Positions 11,540 to 22,697 of a stretch of DNA of 64,000 bases are shown here, one piece after another. This stretch comes from Thinopyrum elongatum (lineage: Eukaryota > Streptophyta > Magnoliopsida > Poales > Poaceae). Numbering within the stretch: position 1 is the stretch's first letter; each line of letters opens with the position of its first letter. The notes beneath the pieces are model-generated. The model searched no databases. It was not told the DNA's origin and saw only the letters and a list, made by a program, of their open reading frames with translations. The stretch is taken from contig CM022302.1 of assembly GCA_011799875.1 (NCBI GenBank), positions 325,479,385 to 325,543,384 on the forward strand. Reading direction: 5' to 3'. The position numbers and the translations under genes were made by a program.

Positions 11540-12577
11540 TGGCTCATCGCAAATAGTTCTTTTGGATCAACCGTATGCCACGCATCGGAAGCCCGAAACG
11601 TGGACCCGCGTTCTCAGATGTACGTGTATGTGTCTGCCCACTATCACACACGGTCAAGATATCACCATCGTGTCCTATGGATGCGTCGTCGCGTCTCCCA
11701 CGGGGTGCCAGAAGGTTGACCATGTGGTTGCTCGCCATTGAGGCAGCCGCGGCGCGCTCTGCTCGCGTCCGTCCGCGCATTTTGCTCGCCATTGAGGCAG
11801 CCGCGGCGCTCTCCGCTCTGGCGTCCCTGCGCGCGCTCTGCTCACCGTTGAGGAAAATTTACAACTAGTTTGCATTTTTCAAAGTTTTTTGTACGAATGT
11901 GTAACTTACTAATCATCGCACATGAGTACTCGCAGACGCATCGTGTGCAATACTCCTAGCCACCGAAAGCAACTAGTTTGCATTTTTCAAAGTTTTTTGT
12001 ACGAACAGAATCGCACACGAACTAACTATAGTAACCGTCTGTGTTATAATTTCTCATCGCAAACAGTTCATCCGAGTGGGTTGTTTGCTGCGTATCACAC
12101 ACATCTTGTTTACACTAATCATTTGTTTTCTTTTGGCTCATCGCAAATGCCGCATATCACACACATCTTGTTAAGTTGAACCGTTTTTATTCTCTTCCCT
12201 AATCGAAAATAGTTCGTCCGAGTGAACCACATGTCGTATATCACACACACCTTGATCTGGCTGACCGTTTCTGTTGCATTCCCTAATAGCACACAGTTCA
12301 TCAGAGCGAACTGTATGCCGTATATCGCACACACATTGATATGGCTGCCCGTTTCTGTTGCTCTGCCTCATCACAAACAGTTCTTCTGGATCAACTGTAT
12401 GCCCCGCATCGCACACGTAACTAAAATCTGAACCGTGTTTGATGTCTCCGCCATCGCAAACATTTTGCATCTTTTTTTATGGTTTTTTACATCCCCGTTT
12501 GCAATTAATGCATCGCACATAGTTTCGTCAAAGGGTCTCTGATCGTAGTGTCGCGTTAGCAGCATCCTGCAGTAGTG
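11540..12577. repeat. CACTA right subterminal repeat region and terminus
   Basis: At least a dozen copies of motifs related to tatcacacacatcttg, catcgcaaacagttc and tatcgcacacac occur in both orientations. A duplicated phrase gtttgcatttttcaaag lies at 11869 and 11978. It ends in the terminus ...ctgcagtagtg at 12577. Density is highest from 12000 to 12577, as expected for transposase-binding sites. Confidence 0.7.
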
Positions 12578-12846
12578 TCCGCCCTCAGCGTTCCCGGCAA
12601 GCCTGCGGGGGCAATCTTGAGACTTGTCTTCGGGGCAACCTCGTCCCCGCCAGGCTCACCTGCCCGACAAGGGAGGTTTTTCCTTAGTGGTATCTTGCTC
12701 CTTTGGCTGGTCTTGGTCTTCTTGATCCGCCCTTTGATTTCTCAAAGAGCTCATCTCTTCTGCTTGGTCTGGTCTTGGATGCTGCAACCTTGTTCTTGGG
12801 CCTGTGTACAATCTGAGCAACACACCTGGGGTTTGTTGCACCGGCA
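12578..12846 (-). repeat. Family B 3' LTR fragment (minus orientation), cut by the CACTA insertion
   Basis: It matches 31639-31907 along its full 269 bases. On the minus strand it begins tgccggtgcaacaaacc, the family B LTR start (tgtcggtgcaac at 34658). On the minus strand it is preceded by gcccgggggctcc, a polypurine-like tract. The rest of this LTR should lie on the far side of the CACTA element, left of the window. Confidence 0.8.
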
Positions 12847-13285
12847 GGAGCCCCCGGGCCTGGCCTGAACACGCTGCCGAGCGTCGTCAGGGTAGGCCCT
12901 GTCTAGTACACAGGCGGGGAGGCTGCGGTAGCTCACCCTTTGAGATCTTCTTTGCTTCTTCATTAATCTGAGCTTGAGTCAGTTTCCGGTTTTCCCGCGC
13001 GTCGTGCAAGACGCTGCGGGGGAGATTATGAGCCACGATCCATGGGCTACCCACGTCCCACGTCCACGGGGTGGTAACTACCATTCCTCTATATTTCCAA
13101 CTTAAAGTGCTTCCGCCACGTGTACCGCATGCGTTGCGCGGGGTTGGTGGCGGACGCGGAGGGCGTGGAAATGCTTGCCATGGCAGAAACCCAGACGTCA
13201 TGGATTGGTGCTGAGGGTCGGCCTTGATCCCATGAGCTATTGGTGGCGCGGGGAGGCCGGATTGGAGGAGTGGGGCGGCTGCCTT
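12847..13285 (-). other. 3' internal segment of family B element 3
   Basis: This lies between the 3' LTR fragment and the insertion point of element 2. It joins logically to 22588 onward, because the flanks gcctt (13281-13285) and gtctt (22583-22587) look like the two copies of one target site with one difference. No gene is seen in it. Confidence 0.6.
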
Positions 13286-14157
13286 TGTCGGATTCAGGGC
13301 TCCGCTGACCCAAGAAAGGTTCGAACTCTGGGGCGTGCGCGAAGAACTCGACCTCTCCAGCCAACCGATTCGTCGCTCTCACGGCCTAGCTTGATGAACA
13401 GGAAAGGAAAGAGACACGGCAGTTTACCCAGGTTCGGGCCACCTTGCGGTGTAAGACCCTACTCCTGCTTTGCGATGGATTAGCCTCGCGAGGGGCTGAG
13501 GACGAACTTGTACAGAGGAAGAACAACCTCACGAGGTCTGTTCTTGTGTGGGTTTGAGCTGAGGATTCCATCCCCTTCCTACGGTGGTGGCTAACCTATA
13601 TATCGTGGCCTTGGTCCTCTTCCTCCAAAATGAAGGCGGGAAGGGATCCCACAACGGCCAATTTTGAAGGGGGACAAGTAGTACATCTTATCCGGACGAA
13701 AGGTGGTCTTCGCCTGCAAAGCTTCTGGTCGTGACGTCGTGGTGGGCTCGGCGATGACATCCGTCCTACCGTCCTGGTGGTCTTGGTCTTGTTGCACGGG
13801 AATGGAAACCTTTGGGTGATTCCTCGGGACTCCGCGCCTACGCTTGCCTCCTTAGCACAAAAGAGGAAACCTGCTACACTGCGCCCGCTGGTGCCCGCCT
13901 GGCCTTGGTCATCATGGCTTGCGTCACCCGAACCTCATGAGATGGGTGCTTGCATAAGAATCTCCGCTCCTCAGGAGCCAGCCTAGGGAGGCTGTTCCCT
14001 CCGGAGGTCTTGGCGTCGTCCGCCTCACGAGGCTTGGCCCCTCGCGAGGGTCTTGTCTTGTCGATGCTGAAGATCGGTCGTACCAGGCCGTCAATGGAGC
14101 CACGCCATGGGCCGCAAGCAGGCAAGTCTCGGTACCCTGGTTCCCAGAACGCCGACA
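13286..14157 (-). repeat. Family A 3' LTR of element 2 (872 bp)
   Basis: On the plus strand it starts tgtcggattcaggg and ends agaacgccgaca. It is followed at 14158 by gtagcccccgggcc, the reverse complement of the polypurine-like tract. A TATA-like atatatagg lies on the minus strand near 13595-13604. Confidence 0.85.
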
Positions 14158-14499
14158 GTAGCCCCCGGGCCCAAGGCGCGCTCGGACTTGGCTTCGGGGC
14201 GAAGCCAAAGGGCAAGGGCGAAGCGCCGCGGGCCCCAATCGCCTGTGGACCGAGTTGACGCGTGGCGCCTGACGGGACGTGGGCGTCTCCACTTCCCCAC
14301 ACTGCCTCGGCAACCATCTGACATGACAACTGCCTGTTGCATGCAGAAAAGCCATCATTACTCGAGATCGTGGGAGGCCGGCGGTTGGCCTTCCTCCGGC
14401 TATAAATGGGAGAGGGGGCTGAGCCCCCTGTTCATCTCCGTCTTCTCGCTGCTTGCTCCTCCTTCTTCCTTCCCATCCCATCGTCTTGCCAGCGAGTCC
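14158..14499 (+). promoter_or_regulatory. Promoter and leader of the antisense B3-like gene, element 2
   Basis: The segment between the 3' LTR and the ATG at 14500 has no open frame of note. It contains a TATA box (tataaat, 14401-14407) about 99 bases before the ATG. The same arrangement is present in reverse at 1197-1533. Confidence 0.5.
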
Positions 14500-15344
14500 A
14501 TGGTGCCAACGAAGAAGTTTTCCACCGCGGAGAAGGGGAAGGCCCCCAAGGAGGGGCCAGGCTCGCCACCGCCCAAGAGAGGTCGCGGACGCTCCCGCAA
14601 GTACGTCGCGACTCCAGCGGTGGCCCCTCGGGGGCGCGGGCACACCCCTTCAAGGGCCGGCATCGCCTCAGGCAGCCGCGGTGGTGCTTCCTCCCATGGT
14701 GGGAGCTGCCGTGGATGGGGCGGCCTCAGTGATGGGGGGAGGCGCGCGGCGATCGCCCGGCCACCGTGGCCGCGCTCCCACACGGCCGACGCGTCCCCGG
14801 AGTTCATCGTGTGGTCGGAGAGGCCCGCGGGCATCTGGTTCCAGCTTCCGCGTTTCTTCGTGGGCATGCTGTCGGTGGGGGGGGTGGCGGCCTTTGGCTG
14901 CAGGCCGACGACTGCTGTAGCAAGGCCTCATGGGTGGAGGTCAAAATCATCGCCGCTGGCAACGTGTTCCTGAATCGCGGGTGGCAGCCGTTCGCCCGTG
15001 CACGAGGCTTGCACAGGCGGTGCACCCTCCACTTCAGGTACGACAGTGTCGCGACCCTCTATGTCAGGGTGTTCGGGGAAGATGGCCAGCGCTCAGGGTG
15101 CTGCCCGGAAAGCGACGACGACGATGGTGACGATGACGACGACCGGAGGGGTGGCGCCATCGCTGGTGGTGAGCTTGCCCTTGGCGACAGTCGCGCCGCC
15201 TCCAGCAGCGGCGGCTCTTCCTCCGGGGAGAGCACCAGCGACTGCGACTATGATGAGCTGCCACGTCGCCGGGCTCGAACTGAGGAGGGTGACGAGCCAC
15301 GTCGCCATCGTACCCCGGTGAAGCAGGAGGAGGACTTCGACTGA
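14500..15344 (+). pseudogene. Antisense B3-like gene of element 2, one frameshift
   Basis: The ATG at 14500 has a tccATGG context. The first part is a basic, Lys/Pro/Arg-rich N-terminus (MVPTKKFSTAEKGKAPKE, then PPPKRGRGRSRKY, a likely nuclear signal). It runs through PEFIVWSERPAGIWFQLPR to a run of eight G at 14877-14884. After that the homologous reading continues in a different frame: LQADDCCSKASWVEVKII, VFLNRGWQPFARARGL, CTLHFRYDS, LYVRVFGEDGQRSGCC. It then ends in an Asp-rich tail at the TGA 15342-15344. Element 1 has six G at the matching site, so slippage in the G run is the likely cause of the break. The fold resembles REM-type B3 DNA-binding domains (GW motif, then a strand ending in a hydrophobic-Phe pair). 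The target is unknown. Confidence 0.6.
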
Positions 15345-16156
15345 GCTCGAGTGCTGCTGGAGCCGGGCCTCAAGAGCCGCTGTAGTCGCGCGGCTTGCTT
15401 TTGTTTCTTTCTTCCCCCTGCATTAAAAAAGGTAGAGGGCCATGTCGGGGTGTAATGAACTATGGCGCTTGCGCCGTTATGTTACCGTTTTCGTGTTGCA
15501 TTGCGATACCTGCGTTACTGCTGATTGTGGTTGGGGCGACTTAGCTTGATATTCTTGTGGTGCACTCCCCTGCCGCAAGAGCGTGCCTTGTCGCGAGGAG
15601 ACACAAAAGTCGCTGAGCCTCAGGAGGCACCCTGTAGCTGTAGGATTAGGAAAACTCTGGAGGCGTCGTGCCCGTGAGCTCGTTTGAGAGCGTCGCGCGA
15701 GGATGAAGACGCCAAGAGGCCAGGGTACTGAGGCTTTGGCGAGGTGTGTTCCCGGGCAGGCTCGAGCGCACACACCTACCCAGCCCCCGCGCGCGGGACG
15801 CGCGAGGAGGAGCGATGGGCAACTGCCACTCCTCCTGAGGCAAGAGCTGGAAGAGCGAATGGTGCAAGGAGAAGAAATTTCCCAACCCTTAGATGAAACG
15901 CGAAAAATCTCAAATTCCATTCAAGAAGTTGCAAACCAACTACAGAAAGCAAGCAAAAGAACAGCCGCGTCCGGCACCTATACTAGTCTTCTTGTCTTCC
16001 CACCAGCGCAGAGCATGGGGCCTCCACTAGGATGTGGGTGGGAGCCCCCGTGAGGCCCAGGGGTGGCGCTCAGGAGACTCCGGGGCGTGCACAGCCCCAA
16101 CTCATTATTACGTGAGAGTGTCACGAGCGGAGATATTCACGGGCGCATGGCCTTGG
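15345..16156. other. Intergenic segment between antisense B3-like gene and pol, element 2
   Basis: The 3' flanks of two convergent genes meet here. Positions 15345-15680 match the reverse complement of 1-335 in element 1. Open frames of 80-150 codons here show no domain. Confidence 0.45.
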
Positions 16157-17340
16157 TCATTGGTAGAATTTCCGAAGGTGCTGGATGTTCCAGGCATTCT
16201 GGATGGGGACCCCGTCCTACGTCTCCAGGCGCGCGGCGCCAGGCCTAGAGACACGGGCGATCCTGAACGGGCCCTCCCATATGGGCGAGAGCTTATGAAG
16301 CCCCTACCTGGAGAGCACCTGCCTCAGGACGAGGTCACCCACCTCAAGAGTCCTGGAGCGGACGCTGCAGCGGTGATACCGCCGCAGTGCCTGCTAGTAC
16401 CTCGCTGCACGGAGCGAGGCTTGGCGGCGGTGCTCCTCCCCCAGCACGAGGTCCATCCCCCGCGAGGCATCCTAGCGTGCCTCGTTGAACGCCAAGACCC
16501 GCGCGAAGCGATGTTTGATCTCATGAGGGAGGACCACCTTGGCTCCGTAGATGAGGAAGAATGGAGTCTTGCCCGTGGGCTTGGTCACGGTGGTGCGGAT
16601 GGACCACAGCACGGACTGGAGCTCATCGAGCCAGCCCCTGCCACAGGCCTCGAGTTTCTTCTCGAAGCTCCTCACCTTGAGGCCCCTCAGGACCTCCGCG
16701 TTGGCGCGCTCGGCCTGGCTATTGCTCCATGGGTGTGCCACCGAAGCGTAGCATATCTGCGTTCCAAGGTTAGCACAATATGTTTTGAAAGGGTTGCTCG
16801 TGAACTGAAAGCCATTGTCGGTGATGATGCGGTTGGGAACCCTGAAACGGCTCACGAGGCCTTTGATGAACTTGACAGCCGAGCCAGCTGGGATGGTGCG
16901 GACAGCTTCCACCTCCGCCCACTTGGTGAACTTGTCGATGGCGACGTAGAGGTAGCGGTAGCCCCCGGGCGCTCGAGGGAACGGGCCCAGGATGTCCAGC
17001 CCCCAGACTGTGAACGGCCACGAGAGCGGGATGGTCTGGAGGCCCTGAGCGGGCTAGTGGATCTGCTTGGCGTGGAACTGACAGGCCTCACAAGATTTCA
17101 CCAATTCAGTGGCATCATTGAGCGCCGTGGGCCAGTAGAATCCACTGCGAATTACCTTGCCCATGAGGGTGCGCGATGAGGAGTGATGCCCGCAGTCCCC
17201 ACCATGTATGTCGGCCAGCAGCTCGCACCCCTGCTCCCTGGAGATGCATCGTAGAGAAACATCATTTGGGCGCCTTTGGTAGAGCTCACTATCCTGGATG
17301 CAATACATGGTGGCCTGGTGGGCCACCCGCTCTGCGTCTT
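16157..17340 (-). pseudogene. Integrase region of element 2
   Basis: This is the C-terminal part of the gypsy polyprotein, which inserts cDNA into chromosomal DNA. The zinc-binding part is at about 17260-17060, with DIHGGDCGHHSSSRTL and later SCEACQFHAK (HHCC pattern). The catalytic core is at 16912-16472, with IITDNGFQFTS giving the second Asp and QAERANAEVLRGLK giving the Glu. The C-terminal end NIQHLRKFYQ precedes the stop at 16157-16159. Several in-frame stops and frame changes separate these pieces, so no intact enzyme is encoded. Confidence 0.8.
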
Positions 17341-19649
17341 CCTCCTTCTCCGGCAAGGTACTCCGGAGCAGGTATGCCTTGAATTCCTTGGTCCAGCACC
17401 CCTCCTGAGGCTCGAGCGCGAGAAGCAGGCGGGCTCCAGAGGTCGGGCCACAGGCTGGGGCGCCCGACGGGGTGCCGGGGGCAGCTCCTCCCGAGGCAGC
17501 GCCGGTCTCGTAGTGGGGGGAGCTGTTGACGGCTTGAAAAGCTGTTCCTCGAAGATGCCAGGCTCCTGAGGGTGGCGCCGGGATGCCCTCTTGGTGATGT
17601 CATCTGCCTCCTTGTTTGTGCCACGCGGCACGTGCTGCAATTGCAAACTTAAGAATCATTTCTCGATTTTGCATACCTCATCAAGGTATGCCGCCATGTG
17701 CTCATCCTTTGGCTTGTACGCCTTGTTGGAGAAGTTGACGAGGAGCTAGGAGTCGCCCCTGATGGTGAGGCGCCTGACCCCCAGAGCCGCCACAGCCTTG
17801 AGGCCGGCGATCAGGCCCTCGTACTCAGTGATGTTGTTGGAGACCTTCTCGCCATGCTCGAAGCAAAGTTGTACGGCGTAGTAGAGCTTGTCCTGGGTAG
17901 GTGAGATGAGCACGGCTCCAGCCCTGCGCCCTGGCGTGCGAACGCGCCGTCGAAGTACATGACCCAACCATCTGGTGCCTCGTCTCCGGGCGCGAGGGAA
18001 CGGTCCTCGCCCATTTCTCGGCCAGGGGCGTCGGTCCATTCTACCACAAAGTCAGCGAGGGCTGCGCCCTTGATGACTCTGGCATTGCTGAACTCCAGCT
18101 GGAACGCCTGCAGCTCAATGTTCCATTCGGCGACCCTTCCGGCGGCATTGGGGCTTCGGAGCACCCTCTCCAAGGGGTAGGCTGAGACAACCTTGATGGG
18201 GTGGCCTTGGAAGTAGTGATGCAATTTCCTGGAGGCGACGAGGAGTGCGAGCAGGAGCTTCTGTGGCATAGGGTTGCTCGCCCATGCGTCCCGCAGCACT
18301 GAGCTGACAAAGTACACGAGATGCTCGACGAGAAAGGAGGCGTTGGCGGGGTCCTGCCCCTCCTGAGGCTAGGGAGTCTCAGGAGCTTTGTCATCTGGCG
18401 GGGCGGCCGTGGACTCAGGAGCACCATCCTTGGGAGCCCCACCGCCTGGAGGGGCGGCCGAGGCCTCAGGAGCGCCATCCTGAGGCTGCGGTGCCCCGGT
18501 CGGGTGCGGGGTGCTGCGCCGCGCGCCCCCACCCGCACGCTCTTCTCGAACCACCAAGAGTGCCGTGCTGGCCGAGTGAGGCGTGGCGGCCAGGTAAAGC
18601 ACCAGGGGCTCAAGAGGGCGAGGCGCTACCATTACTAGTGGGCTGGTGAGGTATCTCTTGAGGTCTTGGAAGGCCGCTTCGGCCTCTGGAGTCCACTCGA
18701 ACGGGCCCTTCTTTTTCATCAGCTTGAAGAACGGGAAGGCGCGCTCACCTAGCTTGGAGATGAAGCGCCCCAACGAGGTTACACAGCCCGCCAGCTTCTG
18801 CATCTCTTTGAGGGTTTGCGGCAGGCTCATCCTCTCTATTGCCTCGATCTTTTTCGGGTTAGCCTCGATCCCTCTGTGCGACACCAGGAAACCCAGCAGC
18901 TTGCCGGACGGGACGCCGAACACGCACTTCTCCGGGTTGAGCCATAAGTTTACCTTGTGCAGGCTGGTAAATGTTTCCTCCAGATCTTCGACAAGAGTTC
19001 TCGCCTCCCGAGATTTGACCACTATGTCGTCGATGTATGCCTCGGCATTCCTCCCGAGCTGCCGGCCCAAGGCGATGTGCATTAGTCGCTGGAAGGTCGC
19101 CCCAGCATTGTGTAGCCCGAACGGCATGCAGGTGTAGCAGTACACCCCGCACGGGGTCAAGAAAGCCGTCTTCTCGAAATCCTGCACCGCCATCTTGATT
19201 TACTGATAGCCTGAGAAGGCATCCAGGAAGCACAGCAAATCGCACTCGGCGGTGGAGTCGACGATCTGGTCGATGCGCGGAAGAGGGAAAGGGTCTTGAG
19301 GGCAAGCCTCATTGAGGCTCGTAAAATCGACGCACATGCACTCCTTCCCGCCCTTTTTGGGGACGATAACCGGATTCGCCAGCCAATCCGGGTGCCGCAC
19401 CTCCCGAATAACGCCGGCTTCTTGCAGCTTGCGGGTCTCCTGGACAATGAACGACTGCTTCTCCGGGGCTTGCCGCCGTGCCTTCTGCTTTACGGGGCGC
19501 GTGTTGGGGCACACCATCAAGTGGTGCTCGATCACCCCGCGCGGAACGCCGACCAAGTTCGTTGCCTCCCACGCAAACACATCCTTGTTCGCGCGGAGGA
19601 AGTTGACCAGCGCCTCTTCCTGGCCCGGGGGAAGGCTGGCGCCTATGGT
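17341..19649 (-). pseudogene. Reverse transcriptase and RNase H region of element 2
   Basis: The RT fingers and palm read from about 19640 (EEALVNFLRANKDVFAW) through DWLANPVIVPKKGGKECMC to FLDAFSGYQ. There a TAA at 19200-19202 replaces a Gln codon of the usual Y-H-Q motif. RT resumes at 19193 with EKTAFLTPCGVYCY, the YIDDIVV active site near 19025-19045, and the thumb. RNase H follows with WVMYFDGAFARQGAG (first Asp), NNITEYEGL (Glu) and RRLTIRGDS (Asp). An insertion or deletion near 17925 and one near 18370 break the frame. A Pro/Ala-rich linker (18369-18560) lies between the RT thumb and RNase H. Confidence 0.85.
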
Positions 19650-20608
19650 GAAGGTAGGGCCTGATCCCCCATCTTCGTCGACCGACACCTGCTTTGTCTC
19701 GGCCCGGTCTTGAGAGAACAACTGCTTCTTCTTTGCCGGCGCTGCCCCTGAGCCCTCCGGAGCGCTCTCCGCGTCCGACCGCGTGGCCGCCACAGCCTTG
19801 AAAGCAAGCTTGAGGGCCATGAGCGCGTCCCTGGTTGCCCCTGCCACGGTGAGGACACCGATGCTGCCTAGCATCTTCATGACGTTGTAGCCAGGGTGAG
19901 TCACCGCCATGAACTTGGCGAGGGCCGGGTACCTGAGGATGGCGTTGTACGAGAGACCAATGCGGGTGACGTCAAAGTCGATGAGCTCGGTGCGGTAGTT
20001 GCTGCGCGTACCAAAGGTGACGGGGAGGCGATCTGCCCCAGAGGACAGGTGGAGCCGTCGACGACCCCAGAGAAGGGCCTGGTGGGGAGGAGCCAGTCGT
20101 AAGGCACATGAAGCAGGCCGAACACCTCCACGGAGAGGACGTTGAGGCCTGCGCCACAGTCGATGAGGGTCCTGGTGACTGCTACATTGCAGATGGTGGG
20201 GGTGCAAAGCATAGGGAGCGCGCCAGCGTCGACCGTGGTCTTGGGGTGGTCCCTTGAGTCGAAGGTGAGGTCGGCCTTGGGCGCCGCCCAGCCCGGAGCG
20301 GCCCCACGCCACGACTGGGCGGCCCCCGCCTGGCGAAAGAACTGCTTGATGTGGTGGTCTGAGGCCGGCACCTGTGACCCGTCGAGGATGGCCGCGACGG
20401 CATGGGGCACCGGCGCCATGAAGCACGCGATGAACAGGCCGCGCAGCTCTTCCCAAGAGGCCACTAAGGACTCCGGCAGGTCAAGGAGCCAGGCGCGCCG
20501 CACACCCATAAGGGCCATAGTAAGCCAATTCGCCATGGCCTTGTCATCGCCGCGGGCTGCCCAGATGGCCTCTGCGTATACCTGGAGGAACTCTGCTGGA
20601 TCTGCCAC
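19650..20608 (-). pseudogene. Truncated gag and protease of element 2
   Basis: The reading starts at 20608 with a gag-type helix region (WLTMALMGVRRAWLLDLPES, then SWEELRGLFIACF). It jumps almost at once to protease-type sequence with LIDCGAGLNVLSVEVF and, in a second frame, YNAILRYPALAKFMAV. Compared with the other elements here, most of gag including any zinc knuckle is missing, so an internal deletion is likely. Frame changes occur near 20040. The junction into RT reads GQEEALV with a sense codon where families B and C carry UAG. Confidence 0.7.
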
Positions 20609-20822
20609 GCCATCATATCACGGCGGCAACTCCGGCCTGAACTTTGGCGGCCATTGCACTCGTCGTAAGGTAGGGGAGAAAGCTCGGAGGCATGTGAAGC
20701 CCCCAAATGCGCCCGGCAGCCCGGTGAGCGGAGCGACGCCCACCATGGGAACCGAACAGTGAGGGCGGAGCACGGTTGATGAGGAGGCGAACCTTCGACA
20801 CGCCCCTACCTAGCGTGCCAAA
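20609..20822 (-). other. Leader and primer-binding site of element 2
   Basis: The reverse strand directly after the LTR reads tttggcacgctaggtagggg (20803-20822). This is close to TGGCGCGCCAGGTAGGGG, which I recall as the complement of a plant tRNA-Arg 3' end. The remainder is a short leader before gag. Confidence 0.55.
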
Positions 20823-21675
20823 TGTCGGATTCAGGGCGCCGCTGACCCAAGAAAGGTTCGAACTCTGGGGCGTGCGCGAAGAACTCGACCTCTCCAGCCA
20901 ACCGATTCGTCGCTCTCACGGCTAGCTGGATGAACAGGAAAGGAAAGATACACGGCAGTTTACGCAGGTTCGAGCCACCTTGCGGTGTAAGACCCTACTC
21001 CTGCTTTGGGGTGGATTAGCCTCACGAGGGGCTGAGGACGAACTAGTACAGAGGAAGAACAACCTCACGAGGTATGTTCTTGTGTGGGTTTGAGATGAGG
21101 ATTCCATCCCCTTCCTATGGTGGTGGCTAACCTATATATCGTGGCCTTGGTCCTCTTCCTCCAAAATGAAGGCGGGAAGGGATCCCACAACGGCCAATTT
21201 TGAAGGGGGACAAGTAGTACATCTTATCCTGATGAAAGGTGGTCTTCACGTGCAAAGCTTCTGGTTGTGACGTCGTGGTGGGCTCTGCGATGACATCCGT
21301 CCTGCCATCCTGGCGGTCTTGGTCTCGTTGCACAGGAATGGAAACCTTTGGGTGATTCCTCAGGACTCCGCGCCTGCGCTTGCCTCCTTAGCACAACAGA
21401 GGAAACCTGCTACACTGCGCCCGCTGGCGCCCGCCTGGCCTTGGTCGTCATGGCTTGCGTCACCCGAACCTCATGAGATGGGTGCTTGCATAGGAATCTC
21501 TGCTCCTCAAGAGCCAGCCTAGGGAGGCTGCTCCATCCGGAGGTCTTGGCGTCGTCGCCTCGCGAGGGTCTTGTCTTGCTGATGCTGAAGATGGGCCGTA
21601 CCAGGCCATCGATGGAGCCACACCACGGGCCGCAGGCAGGCAAGTCTGGGTACCCTGGTTCCCAGAACGCCGACA
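20823..21675 (-). repeat. Family A 5' LTR of element 2 (853 bp, middle LTR)
   Basis: It matches the other family A LTRs but lacks about 20 bases near 21560. It is flanked on the right by gtctt (21676-21680), identical to the flank of the outer LTR. Confidence 0.85.
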
Positions 21676-21710
21676 GTCTTGCCAGTGTAGCCCCTACCTG
21701 GCATGCCAAA
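21676..21710 (-). other. 35-bp remnant between two tandem family A LTRs
   Basis: On the minus strand it begins tttggcatgccaggtagggg, a family A primer-binding site. It ends ctggcaagac, directly against the next LTR. It is therefore the first bases of an internal region, with the rest missing. Confidence 0.65.
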
Positions 21711-22582
21711 TGTCAGATTCAGGGCTCCACTGACCCAAGAAAGGTTCAAACTCTGGGGCGTGCGCGAAGAACTTGACCTCTCCAGCCAACCGATTCTTCG
21801 CTCTCATGGCCTAGCTTGATGAACAGGAAAGGAAAGAGACACGGCAGTTTACCCAGGTTCAGGCCACCTTGCGGTGTAAGACCCTACTCCTGCTTTGTGG
21901 TGGATTAGCCTCGCGAGGGGCTAAGGACGAACTAGTACAGAGGAAGAACAACCTCACGAGGTCTGTTCTTGTGTGGGTTTGAGCTGAGGATTCCATCCCC
22001 TTCCTACGGTGGTGGCTAACCTATATATCATGGCCTTGGTCCTCTTCCTCCAATATGAAGGCGAGAAGGGATCCCACAATGGCCAATTTTGATGGGGGAC
22101 AAGTAGTACATCTTATCCTGACGAAAAGTTGTCTTCGCCTGCAAAGCTTCTGGTCGTGACGTCGTGGTGGGATCGGTGATGACATCCGTCTAGCCGTCCT
22201 GGCGGTCTTGGTCTCGTTGCACGGGAATGGAAACCTTTGGGTGATTCCTCGGGACTCCGCGCCTGCGCTTGCCTCCTTAGCACAAAAGAGGAAACCTGCT
22301 ACACTGCGCCCGCTGGCACCCGCCTGGCCTTGGTCGTCATGGCTTGCGTCACCCGAACCTCATGGGATGGGTGCTTGCATAGGAATCTCCGCTCCTCAGG
22401 AGCCAGCTTAGGGAGGCTGCTCCCTCCGGAGGTCTTGGTGTTGTCCGCCTCGCGAGGCTTAGCCCCTCACGAGGGTCTTGTCTTGCCGATGCTAAAGATG
22501 GGCCGTACCATGCCGTCAATGGAGCGACACCGCGTGCCGCAGGAAAGCAAGTCTGGGTACCCTGGTTCCCAGAACGCCGACA
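21711..22582 (-). repeat. Family A outer LTR (872 bp)
   Basis: On the plus strand it starts tgtcagattcaggg and ends agaacgccgaca. It is followed by gtctt (22583-22587), the presumed target duplication. Its length equals that of the LTR at 13286-14157. Confidence 0.85.
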
Positions 22583-22621
22583 GTCTTATGGGAGAGGAGC
22601 CAGCCCCCTGCCCCATTCGCC

Positions 22622-22629
22622 TATAAAAA
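22622..22629 (+). promoter_or_regulatory. TATA box of the intact antisense B3-like gene
   Basis: tataaaaa lies 76 bases before the ATG at 22698. It falls inside element 3, between the insertion scar of element 2 and the ORF. Any promoter elements further upstream have been separated by about 9.3 kb of inserted DNA. Confidence 0.55.
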
Positions 22630-22697
22630 GGAACGCATTGCAGGGTGCTTCTCCACACATCTCACCCCTTCCTTATCTTTAGTAGTTCTCGTCCACC

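Larger units (their letters stand above)
2401..12577. mobile_element. CACTA (En/Spm-type) DNA transposon, right end present, left end outside the window
   Basis: The right terminus reads ...gcagtagtg at 12577, which on the other strand is CACTACTGC, the CACTA signature. Both visible ends are filled with short motifs around tatcgcacacggttc and atcgcaaacagttc in both orientations. This is typical of the subterminal repeats CACTA transposases bind. Right of 12577 family B LTR sequence resumes; 12578-12846 corresponds base for base in length to 31639-31907. The element therefore inserted in that LTR, probably with a 3-base target copy tcc. No TNP2-type transposase was recognised, so this copy is probably non-autonomous. 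It carries two minus-strand gene remnants (3040-4477 and 10707-11307), a 66-bp and a 74-bp minisatellite, and a 503-bp tandem array. Confidence 0.75.
13286..22582 (-). mobile_element. Family A gypsy retrotransposon with three LTRs (element 2)
   Basis: In minus orientation this reads LTR (22582-21711), a 35-bp piece (21710-21676) that begins with primer-binding-site-like sequence, LTR (21675-20823), a shortened gag, then protease, RT, RNase H and integrase, an antisense B3-like gene, and LTR (14157-13286). The primer site after the middle LTR (reverse strand of 20803-20822, tggcacgctaggtagggg) resembles the complement of a plant arginine tRNA 3' end (from memory). Flanks gcctt and gtctt suggest a target duplication, placing the element inside family B element 3. 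Gag is internally shortened and pol has a nonsense codon and frameshifts, so the element is dead. Domain order and the antisense extra gene fit the Tat lineage; this is inference. Confidence 0.85.

Noticed and set aside
16034..17179. 381-codon plus-strand open frame
   Set aside because: It is the reverse complement of the integrase and zinc-module coding region. GC-rich gypsy pol often leaves long antisense frames. No domain of its own.
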